A stretch of 33,110 bases of DNA, taken from positions 1 through 33,110 of the forward strand of contig CAKPWR010000030.1 in assembly GCA_934196725.1 (NCBI GenBank), given 5' to 3'. Positions 19,287 through 27,630 of the stretch are shown here, one piece after another. Both the position numbers and the translations under genes were made by a program. The stretch's first letter is position 1; each line of letters opens with the position of its first letter. The notes beneath the pieces were generated by a model. That model was not told where the DNA came from. It made no database searches and was given only the letters and a program-made list of their open reading frames with translations. The stretch comes from an uncultured Prevotella sp. (GTDB lineage: Bacteria; Bacteroidota; Bacteroidia; Bacteroidales; Bacteroidaceae).

Positions 19287-21695
19287 TCAATACACATAAA
19301 CCTGGTCCAGAACCAAGCCTTCGTCCAATGCCTTGATGAGAATGCGATGCTTCTTCATCCGGGCTACTGGCAATGTGAAGGATACGCGCGCCTGACACTG
19401 CAGGGTGTTCACCTTCCACTGCTCACTTCTGCCACTGGTCTGAACTTCCCCTTCTACCGGATTTCCACCGTCCAGCGACAGGGAGAAACGAAGTTTGTTA
19501 TCCATAGGATGAGTCGGCACCCACCGAACCTGGATGGTAACCGATTCACCCTTCACCTTCTTACCGTCGAAAACAAAACCTATCTCTTGATTTCGGACTA
19601 TACTAATCGCCTTACCTTCATAACCCAATCCCTGCCACAAGGCAAGAGGACTGGCAGAAATGCAATCCTTGGCGCTCAAACATGCAATATATTCAGGGTC
19701 CTTTGCCAATGGCTGGGTTGCCATGGTATGAGGCACACGGTTGAATACCGGCTGCCTGCGTGGCTGGAAATCCATCATGCGGTTCCACTTGCCCTGGTTG
19801 TAATAACCCTCGTTGTAGATCTTGGTGAGGCTGACGATGCTGTCGTATGCCGCATCGCTCTTCTTCCAATATTCGGCTGCAATATCATGGGAAGAACCTG
19901 AAATCTCCTTTCCGTGGCGAGCCAGCTGCCCATAGAGCAGTTTATTGTTCATCTGGGCAGCAGCCTGCACGGGATATTTGAATAGCTGATAGAACTCATC
20001 CTTGCGCTCCTTAGGCAATTCGCCCTTGGCTATCGCCTTATCGAGCATTCCCTCCATCTTCTCAGCCTTGTCAGAAATCGACTTGTAGTCTGCCAATCTT
20101 TTCTGGATATAGGCTTCGCTCCATGGCAGGTCGCTGATTACCTTATATTTCGGGTTTCTTTCCTCTGTTCTTGTATTCGCCATGAACTCCGGCTTGCGGA
20201 TATATGCCAACCGATAGCTCTCCTGCATCACCGGCAACATCCCGGCAGCCAGCTTCTTACCGAATTCACGCGTCCAGAAGTTCCTCTCGTGCTCTGCCAG
20301 CCATTCATTATTCGGCTGCAGTTCCTTCTCAGGGTTGTCGCCCGGATAGATGCGGTTCATATTCCACGCCATATCCAGGAATAGCTCTATCTGATATTCA
20401 GCAGGCTTGATGTCGCCCACATTGAGAATCCAGAACTTCTGAATGCCCTTGTGCCAGGCTTCAGACATCTGCTGATAGAGCAAGGCTGGCGAGAAGGTGC
20501 CGAGCCACAGATAATCATGAGGACGGCCCCAATAGCTCACGTGATAGTAGATGCCGTTGCCACCCTTGCGGGCACGCTCAGCAGCTGTAGGGAAATGGCG
20601 CACCATGCCATAGTTGTCATCGCACCATACCAGACAGACATCATCCGGCACATGCAAACCTGCATCATACACCGCCTGTATCTCCTTGTAAGGAATAAAC
20701 AGCTGCGGCACCTGCGTCAAGTCCTTGCTGACATGCTTTGCCAACAACTCTCTCTGCGCCACAAGGACGCTATCTAATACGGTTTTCTGTTCCTCCACGG
20801 TCTTGGCTCCCTGCATGGCTCCATCATGAACACCACGCATTCCGATGGTATAGAGGATAGGCTGCTGAGCCACCTCCTTTACACGGTCTTCCCAAAACTG
20901 GAGCACATTCTCCCTATTGTTCAGGAAATCATATTCTCCCTTACCTCTCATCTTCCATTCGCCAGCCGTGCTCGAAGCCATCGGCTCACAATGGGAACCT
21001 CCGATATAGATGCCATACTGCAGCGCCACCTCTCTGTTGCCTTCTGTCAGGAAGAAAGGACGGGTACATTCGTGCATCGCCGGCCAGTAGGTGTTGGCAC
21101 GAAGACGGAGCAGGAGTTCGAAGATGCGGGCATTGGTCTTCGGACCAATATGTCCTTTTATATCCGATGGCTCATAAGTCTTACCCGACCATGGCATCAG
21201 TCCCCAATCCTCATCATTGACGAAGATGCCTCGATACTCCACCGATGGCGCCTGCTCGTTATGATAACCATCCTTGAGGGAGAATGCCTTGAGCTGCCTA
21301 GGCTCGGCATCCGCCCACCATTCCCACGGTGAAACGCCCAAGAGGCGAGACACCTCAAGGATGCCGTAAGCCAATCCATGATCATCGCTACCTTTTATAT
21401 ATAGGCAACCGTTGGCAGACTTCAGCTGGAAAGCTTCCTTCTTATAGGCGAATGCAGCGGCATCCTTCTGCAGGATGATGGCACTATTAACAGAAGTATC
21501 TACAAGTTTCATTTCCGAGCCCAGCACTTTTCGGATATCGCCCTCCAGCATCTTCAAAGCAGTCTTAGCCACGGGTTCCATCCGGGCAGTATCAGCAGAA
21601 ACCACCACCGGCTGCCCGCTCTTCACCTCGAAAGCATTTGAAGCAAGACCCATCAGCAGCGCCAAACTCAGCGTTATAATATGCTTATATGTCAT
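19287..21695 (-). CDS. GH115 family alpha-glucuronidase, exported
   Basis: 802 aa. Signal peptide 1-21 (MTYKHIITLSLALLMGLASN). I chose ATG 21695; the longer frame would begin with a TTG at 21764 inside the -7 box. Family marks: SADTARMEP, the N-terminal domain GSDDHGLAYGILEVSRLLGV, then SVEYRGIFVNDEDWGLMPW, LRANTYWPAMHECTRPFF, YTIGMRGVHDGAM, VWCDDNYGMVRHFP and WILNVGDIKPAEY. A C-terminal accessory domain ends at 802. GH115 enzymes remove 1,2-linked (4-O-methyl)glucuronic acid from xylan; a few act on other glucuronylated plant glycans. It has its own promoter with the paired operator. The 3' end carries the C-free tract and structured terminator. Confidence 0.9.
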   Translation of the reverse strand: MTYKHIITLSLALLMGLASNAFEVKSGQPVVVSADTARMEPVAKTALKMLEGDIRKVLGSEMKLVDTSVNSAIILQKDAAAFAYKKEAFQLKSANGCLYIKGSDDHGLAYGILEVSRLLGVSPWEWWADAEPRQLKAFSLKDGYHNEQAPSVEYRGIFVNDEDWGLMPWSGKTYEPSDIKGHIGPKTNARIFELLLRLRANTYWPAMHECTRPFFLTEGNREVALQYGIYIGGSHCEPMASSTAGEWKMRGKGEYDFLNNRENVLQFWEDRVKEVAQQPILYTIGMRGVHDGAMQGAKTVEEQKTVLDSVLVAQRELLAKHVSKDLTQVPQLFIPYKEIQAVYDAGLHVPDDVCLVWCDDNYGMVRHFPTAAERARKGGNGIYYHVSYWGRPHDYLWLGTFSPALLYQQMSEAWHKGIQKFWILNVGDIKPAEYQIELFLDMAWNMNRIYPGDNPEKELQPNNEWLAEHERNFWTREFGKKLAAGMLPVMQESYRLAYIRKPEFMANTRTEERNPKYKVISDLPWSEAYIQKRLADYKSISDKAEKMEGMLDKAIAKGELPKERKDEFYQLFKYPVQAAAQMNNKLLYGQLARHGKEISGSSHDIAAEYWKKSDAAYDSIVSLTKIYNEGYYNQGKWNRMMDFQPRRQPVFNRVPHTMATQPLAKDPEYIACLSAKDCISASPLALWQGLGYEGKAISIVRNQEIGFVFDGKKVKGESVTIQVRWVPTHPMDNKLRFSLSLDGGNPVEGEVQTSGRSEQWKVNTLQCQARVSFTLPVARMKKHRILIKALDEGLVLDQVYVY

Positions 21696-21761
21696 ATATG
21701 ATATTCTTAATAATTTATGTTTTCTGTTACTATAACCGACTATATTTTTGGTTTTCTGCTG

Positions 21762-21828
21762 CAAAATTAATACGAATAATTGGAAGAGAACACCTAAAAT
21801 TCGTCAAAAAAACAGCAAAATTCGTCAA
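21762..21828 (-). promoter_or_regulatory. GH115 promoter with paired HTCS operator
   Basis: Read toward the gene: TTGACGAA (21821-21828), TTGACGAA 21 bases on (21800-21807), 7 bases, TGTT as -33, 19 bases, TAATTTTG (21762-21769). The two half-sites are perfect direct repeats two helical turns apart, just upstream of the -33 box, the usual position for an activator. Confidence 0.75.
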
Positions 21829-21896
21829 ATCAGCTACATTTGAATGATTTGTATCATTGGACGAACAATAAACATACATTCCTATTCAAGACAAGA

Positions 21897-21934
21897 TCCC
21901 CCGCATTCAAGTTTTCTTTTCTCGATGCGGGGGA
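21897..21934 (-). terminator. Hairpin terminator after susD
   Basis: A perfect 10-bp stem (TCCCCCGCAT, 21897-21906, with 21925-21934) and 18-base loop, 35 bases after the SusD stop. The following T content is modest, so termination strength is uncertain. Confidence 0.65.
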
Positions 21935-21968
21935 CTCCTATATACAAAATCTGTGTAAAATAGCCATT

Positions 21969-23993
21969 TTACTTCTCTGCTGGCTTGTCAGTCTCTGTAG
22001 GCCAGTATGGATTCTGGTAGAGAGAAGACTCGCTCACGGTGGTATAGTCAGGAGCAGTAAGCATCATCTCCTTGATAGGCATTGGCTGCAGATAGTGAGC
22101 CATGTGCCAGGTATAACCATCTCTATAGAGATTGTTGGCGGTCATGTTCTTCTCGTAGATTCGGAGATAATCGCTCAATCCTGGAGCAGAGACCTTAGCC
22201 TTGGCATCACCATTGTAATCTGCCTCCTTGAAATCGTAATGTGCAGTCATCTCTGAATTCCAGAGCTTCATTCCCTCTACGTGATAACGGGTAGTCATCA
22301 TCTGGTCGAGTGATCTCCAGCGCTGCAAATCCATCCAGCGTAATGCCTCTCCCATCAACTCATCACGACGCTCACGACGGATATTGAAGAGTACAGGATC
22401 ATCGAGCAACTTGCCGGCACTGTATGCACCCCAATCCAGGGTCTCCTTGCTCATATCGGTAGCATTGATGGTAGTCATCGGATCGATGGCATCACCCTCG
22501 AAGCCTGCCTTCTCACGGATAATCTTCCAATACTCCAATACCTTGCCGCTCAAGCTGTGGGTGAGCATGTACTCTGCCTCCATGTAGTTGAGCAACGCCT
22601 CACGGGCACGGAAACTGCAGGCTGCATTCGCCGACTTGTTCTTCTCACACTGCTTGCGGTCGAAGGTACCACCCTTGCGCAGACAGTAACCGGTCACATA
22701 CAGGAAGTTCTGTCCATCACCATTGGTGATATCTGGATATTCGTTCTCCTTCTCGATGTAGCGGTCGCCCTGAGAATAACTCATATTCTTGTAGCAGTTG
22801 ATCTGGCCTGGTGTCTTGAGGAAGACATACAGACGAGGATCGCGGTTCTCAGCAACCTTTGATACGGTATTGTCATCGTATGCAAAGCCATCGTGCTGCG
22901 CATAGATTGGCTTACCGTCCTTCATAAGGAAGCTCTCTACCATACTGCGGGTTACACCTGTACCATAGTTGTTGCGCTCTACGGCATCCTCGATGATATT
23001 GGTATGACCCAAACCGGCGTTGTACTCGCGCCAAAGCAGCACTTCCTTGTAACCAGACATATCTGTGGTACCAAACATCTCGAAGTATGGGTTGGTATCG
23101 CCTTCCTTCTGAGGCACCACGCCATTGTTCTGGGTGAGATCGTTCTTATACTTATCAGCAACTATCTCGGCAGATGCGGCAGCCGTCTTCAGGAAATACT
23201 GAATTTCATTGTCGATGCTGCCTGAAGGATACTGATAGTCCTTGCTGTAATCCTTCTGCTTACCTGGCCAGTTGGCATCGCAAGGAACGAATGGAGTACC
23301 CTTGAAGTAGTTGAGGAAGGTACCCTCATAAAGGGCTACGCGTGACTTCACCAACTGACATACATCCTTAGACAGACGGGTATGACGCTTTTCGAAGTTA
23401 TCCGACATATAAGTCATGGCACTGTCCAGATTGGCGATGATGAAGCGGGCCACCTCGTTGCGAGGCTGGCGCTTGCACTCTGCCACCAGTCGCTCCTCGT
23501 TATCAGGCAGCACCTCGGTTACGATAGGGAAATCGCCCCAGGTCTTCAACTTACCGAAATACTCCCAGGCACGGAAGAAGTAAAGCTCGCCCAGATACTG
23601 GCGGATGTTCTTGCCGTTACCCGTAATCTTGCCAGCCTTGTAGTTGGCAAGACAGGTATTCAACTTGAAGTTGATATCGCGGATGGTGCCGAATCCCCAG
23701 TTTCCGTTGGTCAGTCCCACCTTCCACTGTCCGTCGAGATACTTGCCGTCTGAACCCGTACCAGCCTGGTTGTCGGTATTGGTATCACTGCTATAGAGTC
23801 CGTAGCCATAGCCGTGAGATGGCAGATTGCCATAGAAGCTGTTGGCACAAGCCTGAATCTGGTCTTCTGCCTTGTAATAAGACTCAGGTGTGATGCTTGA
23901 TTGAGGTTCCTGATCGAGCAGATCGTTGCAGGAAACCATGGCGCCGCCCATAGCAAGCACCATCAAAGCCTTTGATATATGATTCATTTTCAT
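21969..23993 (-). CDS. susD: SusD/RagB family glycan-binding lipoprotein
   Basis: 674 aa. Lipoprotein signal with C22 (LAMGGAMVSC), so anchored to the outer membrane facing outward. The start NDLLDQEPQSSITPESYY is classic for SusD, with TPR-like helices and the C-terminal ALRWMDLQRWRSLDQMM and MPIKEMML segments. SusD forms a lid on its SusC partner and hands glycan to it. It follows susC by 14 bases on the same strand, so the two are one operon. At 674 aa it is longer than many SusDs (500-600), consistent with a branched substrate, but specificity cannot be read from the sequence. The susD symbol indicates family, not starch specificity. Confidence 0.93.
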   Translation of the reverse strand: MKMNHISKALMVLAMGGAMVSCNDLLDQEPQSSITPESYYKAEDQIQACANSFYGNLPSHGYGYGLYSSDTNTDNQAGTGSDGKYLDGQWKVGLTNGNWGFGTIRDINFKLNTCLANYKAGKITGNGKNIRQYLGELYFFRAWEYFGKLKTWGDFPIVTEVLPDNEERLVAECKRQPRNEVARFIIANLDSAMTYMSDNFEKRHTRLSKDVCQLVKSRVALYEGTFLNYFKGTPFVPCDANWPGKQKDYSKDYQYPSGSIDNEIQYFLKTAAASAEIVADKYKNDLTQNNGVVPQKEGDTNPYFEMFGTTDMSGYKEVLLWREYNAGLGHTNIIEDAVERNNYGTGVTRSMVESFLMKDGKPIYAQHDGFAYDDNTVSKVAENRDPRLYVFLKTPGQINCYKNMSYSQGDRYIEKENEYPDITNGDGQNFLYVTGYCLRKGGTFDRKQCEKNKSANAACSFRAREALLNYMEAEYMLTHSLSGKVLEYWKIIREKAGFEGDAIDPMTTINATDMSKETLDWGAYSAGKLLDDPVLFNIRRERRDELMGEALRWMDLQRWRSLDQMMTTRYHVEGMKLWNSEMTAHYDFKEADYNGDAKAKVSAPGLSDYLRIYEKNMTANNLYRDGYTWHMAHYLQPMPIKEMMLTAPDYTTVSESSLYQNPYWPTETDKPAEK

Positions 23994-24007
23994 AATTGTC
24001 TGAAAGT

Positions 24008-27000
24008 TTAGAATGTTACACTTAAACCGAATGAATAGGTTCTTGACAATGGATAAGCCGCACCGCTGCTGGTTGAGAGGGTCTCAGGATCAAACTGCTT
24101 ATTGAGGCTGGTACCTGTCCAGAGATTCTCGCCAGAGAAATAGACGCGAAGATTGCTGATGCCCCACTTGTTAGTAATCACGGTAGGGATGGTATATCCC
24201 AGGGTGATATTCTTCAGGCGGATGTAGGATGCATCCTGCAGATACTTGGTCTGGCACTGGATGTTCTTGCCATTATTAACCGGACGTGGTAAATAGGCAT
24301 CCAGGTTCACATCCATGGTTCCCTGCTTCACAGACCAGGTGTTCTCATCACGGAAGTAATCCTTCACCTGAGTCAAGCCGGCACAGTTCCACTGGTCACC
24401 ATTCCAACCGAACATAAAGGCACTACCCTGCCAGTAATCGCGCTTCATCACGCCCTGGAAGAACATACGGAAGTCGAATCCCTTCCAGGATGCATTCATA
24501 TCGAGACCAAACTGATAGCGAGGAGTGGTGTTACCGATTACCTTGCGGTCGCCTGGATCAGCCAATGTACTGTTACCCCAGGAAACCTTTCCATCGCCGT
24601 TGATATCCTTGTACATCATATCACCTGCTGTCCATGCGCTGCCGATGGCATCCTGTCCGCCGTTAGGCAGTGAAGCCAGATGATCCTGCATCTCCTTGTC
24701 GGTCTTGGCGATACCCTTGGTCTCGAAGCCCCAGATTTCTCCGGTGTATCTTCCTTCCATATAACCACCGATTGAGTTGGTTGGATTATCCTTGTACTTG
24801 GTAATCTTGGTACGTGAATCGTAGAGAGAGAACTTGGCACCATAGCTCAAACCATTGGCAAGACGGTCATTCCAACCCAAAGTCAACTCCCATCCACGTG
24901 CCTGGAGGTCGGTATTATTGGTCTTTGGCACGCTGGTTCCCAGGATGGCTGGCAGGGTCTTACCGTTGCCCACCATATCGTGGGTGCTACGGGTGTACCA
25001 GTTGAACGAACCGGTCAGACGGTTGTGAAGCATCGCCCAGTCAACACCGATGTTATAGGTCTCTACACGCTCCCAGGTCAGAGCCTCAGATACGATGCCC
25101 GGAGAACCTACGGTAGCCACCTTGTTGCCATTCTGCAACCAAGGACCACCCTGTGCACTTGGCGAGATAGTGAGGTAAGTCTGATACCAGTCTGTTACGT
25201 TCTGGTTACCCAGCGAACCGTAAGAGAATCTCAGTTTCAACATGTCAAGCCAGTTGCGGGAAGACTCCATGAACTTCTCTTCAGCTACATTCCAACCCAC
25301 AGAGAAAGAAGGGAATGTCTTCCAGCGGTTGCCCTTGCGATAACGTGAAGAACCATCCGAACGGAGGTTGGCCTCAAAGAGATAACGGCTCTTGTAATCA
25401 TAGTTCAATCTGCCGAAGAAACCAATCACAGCCCATTCGTTGCGGTAACCGGATACACCAGGAGTAGTTGCCACACCATCCTTCAAACCATTGGTCAGGT
25501 TGATTTCAGGCTTGGTGAGATCCATCATACCTACACGTGATGCGCTTAAATAATCCTGCTTCAGATTTTCAATCTGCATACCACCCATTACATGGAAGTG
25601 ATGAGCCTTTGCCAGGGTGAGATCGTACTCGGTACGGGCACTGAAGTTGAGATAGTTCTCACGATAGTTGCTCTCTGCTACGCTGGTATTGGCATCCTTA
25701 TAATAAGGTGCACCATCCTTGCCGTATGCCAGCAGAGGCAAAGTCCAGTTGTGACCGCGTGAGTTCTGGATGCGATAGTTGAAATCGGCACTGGTCTTCC
25801 AATTCTTGATTGGCTCAATCTCGAAGCCCAACTGGTGGTAGATCTTGTCGCTCTGGTTGTGGTTCTCACCACCGTCAGCCCAAGCCCACATACAGGATGT
25901 ATCACTGTAGAAATGATTGCCGTTCCAGTCGTATGCTGGCAATACCGGCCATCCACGCAGGGCTACGCTCTCGTACCAGCCACCCTTCTGTGGCTGCTGA
26001 GTCTCCTCACGGGTAAAGCGCATGGTGTAGTGCAGCTTCAACCAGTTGGTCAACTGCGATTCAATCTTGGCTGTACCTGTATAGCGCTGCATATTGTCAT
26101 CAGCCACCTTGAGCAGACCGTTCTGGTCGAAATAGCTACCAGAGAGATAGTACTTGAATTTCTCTGTACCACCGCTGGCACTCAGGTTGTGCTGCTGTGA
26201 GAAGTTATTGTTCTTGTAGAGGATGTCGTACCAGTCAGTATCAGCGATACCGTTGGAATAACCACCCCACCAGGTCTTGTCTGTATCATTGTTATATCCA
26301 CGTACCTCATAAATATAAGTACCATCCTCCTTCTGGCGCACACCCGGACTTACATAGGTAGCATTGTGGAAGGCAACAATCTGGTCGAAACGTCCAGTAC
26401 CATCTTCCTTGGTATCGAAATAAGCGCCTCTACCTGCATTGGTCATGGCATCATTCATCCATGAAGCAAAATCTACGGAGTTCATCAAGTGGTTCTTGAT
26501 GTTAGGAGTACCGATTCGGAAACTGTTGTTGTAGTTGATGGTAGCCTTGCCTTCCTTACCCTTCTTAGTGGTAACGAGGATAACACCGAAAGGCGCACGG
26601 GAACCATAGATGGAACTTGCCGCAGCATCCTTCAATACGGATACACTCTCGATATCCTGAGGGTTGATGGAGTTGAGGTCGCCCTCCATACCATCGATCA
26701 ATACCAATGGATCACCAGATGATCCCTGACCAATGGTCGTACCACCACGTACATTAATAGAAGGACGTGAGTCTATACTACCGCTTGATTGTGTGATTTG
26801 AAGACCTGGAGCAGCACCCTGCAATGCCTGAACGGCATTAGAAACCGGGCGTTCTGCCATCTGCTTGCTGTCGATGACATCCACAGCACCAGTCAGATTC
26901 ACTTTCTTCTGGGTACCGAAACCTACAACGACCACCTCATTGAGGAGCTCGCTGTCCTGCTGCATGGTAACGTTCATCTGCTTACCTACCGCAGCCTTCA

Positions 27001-27316
27001 CTTCTACCTTCTTATATCCCATATAAGAGATAACGAGGGTAGCCCCCGGCTTTACTGACAACTGGAACTTACCATCCAAATCGGTGATTGTACCATTATT
27101 CTTCACGCCCTTCTCAACGATGCTGGCACCGATGATAGGACCTTCAGCGTCTGATACTACACCCGAAACCTTAATGGTATTCTGCTGTTGAACCTGGACT
27201 CCGTTCATCAGAGTCTCACTCGCCAAGATTCCCTGTGATGGGAAGCTTGCCAGACCGATACTGAGCAATGAAGCTGCAAGTATCTTCTTGTCTACCTTAC
27301 TGGTTATTACATTCAT
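24008..27316 (-). CDS. susC: SusC/RagA family TonB-dependent outer-membrane transporter
   Basis: 1102 aa. Signal peptide about 1-32. A carboxypeptidase-regulatory-like N-terminal domain (about 48-125; KVSGVVSDAEGPIIGASIVE, YMGYKKVEVKAAVG) is followed by the TonB-box/plug start NEVVVVGFGTQKKVNLTGAV and a plug with the family motif DAAASSIYGSRAPFGVILVT (about 225-245). The remaining 850 residues form the beta-barrel, ending in an aromatic residue (SLSVTF), as expected for barrel assembly. It imports oligosaccharides using TonB energy. First gene of the susCD operon, with its promoter and operator in the 314-base divergent gap shared with the HTCS. The symbol denotes the family only. Confidence 0.95.
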   Translation of the reverse strand: MNVITSKVDKKILAASLLSIGLASFPSQGILASETLMNGVQVQQQNTIKVSGVVSDAEGPIIGASIVEKGVKNNGTITDLDGKFQLSVKPGATLVISYMGYKKVEVKAAVGKQMNVTMQQDSELLNEVVVVGFGTQKKVNLTGAVDVIDSKQMAERPVSNAVQALQGAAPGLQITQSSGSIDSRPSINVRGGTTIGQGSSGDPLVLIDGMEGDLNSINPQDIESVSVLKDAAASSIYGSRAPFGVILVTTKKGKEGKATINYNNSFRIGTPNIKNHLMNSVDFASWMNDAMTNAGRGAYFDTKEDGTGRFDQIVAFHNATYVSPGVRQKEDGTYIYEVRGYNNDTDKTWWGGYSNGIADTDWYDILYKNNNFSQQHNLSASGGTEKFKYYLSGSYFDQNGLLKVADDNMQRYTGTAKIESQLTNWLKLHYTMRFTREETQQPQKGGWYESVALRGWPVLPAYDWNGNHFYSDTSCMWAWADGGENHNQSDKIYHQLGFEIEPIKNWKTSADFNYRIQNSRGHNWTLPLLAYGKDGAPYYKDANTSVAESNYRENYLNFSARTEYDLTLAKAHHFHVMGGMQIENLKQDYLSASRVGMMDLTKPEINLTNGLKDGVATTPGVSGYRNEWAVIGFFGRLNYDYKSRYLFEANLRSDGSSRYRKGNRWKTFPSFSVGWNVAEEKFMESSRNWLDMLKLRFSYGSLGNQNVTDWYQTYLTISPSAQGGPWLQNGNKVATVGSPGIVSEALTWERVETYNIGVDWAMLHNRLTGSFNWYTRSTHDMVGNGKTLPAILGTSVPKTNNTDLQARGWELTLGWNDRLANGLSYGAKFSLYDSRTKITKYKDNPTNSIGGYMEGRYTGEIWGFETKGIAKTDKEMQDHLASLPNGGQDAIGSAWTAGDMMYKDINGDGKVSWGNSTLADPGDRKVIGNTTPRYQFGLDMNASWKGFDFRMFFQGVMKRDYWQGSAFMFGWNGDQWNCAGLTQVKDYFRDENTWSVKQGTMDVNLDAYLPRPVNNGKNIQCQTKYLQDASYIRLKNITLGYTIPTVITNKWGISNLRVYFSGENLWTGTSLNKQFDPETLSTSSGAAYPLSRTYSFGLSVTF

Positions 27317-27393
27317 AACTTCTAGGTTTTATTAATATTGTTTATTCTATCATTTCTTTTGTTAGTTCGGCCGACTTCTTCATTCGACCGCTG

Positions 27394-27461
27394 CAAAAGT
27401 ATAAAGGTTTCCGCAAACTACCAAGCATTTTTTCGTCAAGATGGGGGAAAATTTTCGTCAA
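27394..27461 (-). promoter_or_regulatory. susC promoter with paired HTCS operator
   Basis: Read toward the gene: TTGACGAA (27454-27461), TTGACGAA 22 bases on (27432-27439), 7 bases, TTGG (27421-27424), 19 bases, TACTTTTG (27394-27401), CAG. Proximal-site-to-box spacing equals that in the GH115 and lipoprotein promoters. The predicted leader is about 70 bases. Confidence 0.8.
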
Positions 27462-27526
27462 ACTGTTTTTAACGGGTACAGATTCGGCAGCGAAAGGTAC
27501 AAACCGGTCTATTTGAAAAAATCGTT

Positions 27527-27567
27527 CATGCATTTTTTGCATGTTTCGCTGATTTTTAGTAACTTTG
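27527..27567 (+). promoter_or_regulatory. HTCS gene promoter with a small palindrome
   Basis: TTGC (27537-27540), 19 bases, TAACTTTG (27560-27567). CATGCA (27527-27532) and TGCATG (27538-27543) form an inverted repeat over the -33 box. No TTGACGAA site is present at the regulon position, so the HTCS is probably not self-activated in the same way. Confidence 0.55.
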
Positions 27568-27630
27568 CGATGTTTTAAAGACCTAATATAATAAGGTACA
27601 GACAAATTTTTAAACAACGCTAAAGAGAAA

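Noticed and set aside
21696..21764. Longer GH115 start (TTG at 21764)
   Set aside because: It overlaps the TAATTTTG -7 box and would put 23 polar residues before the signal peptide.
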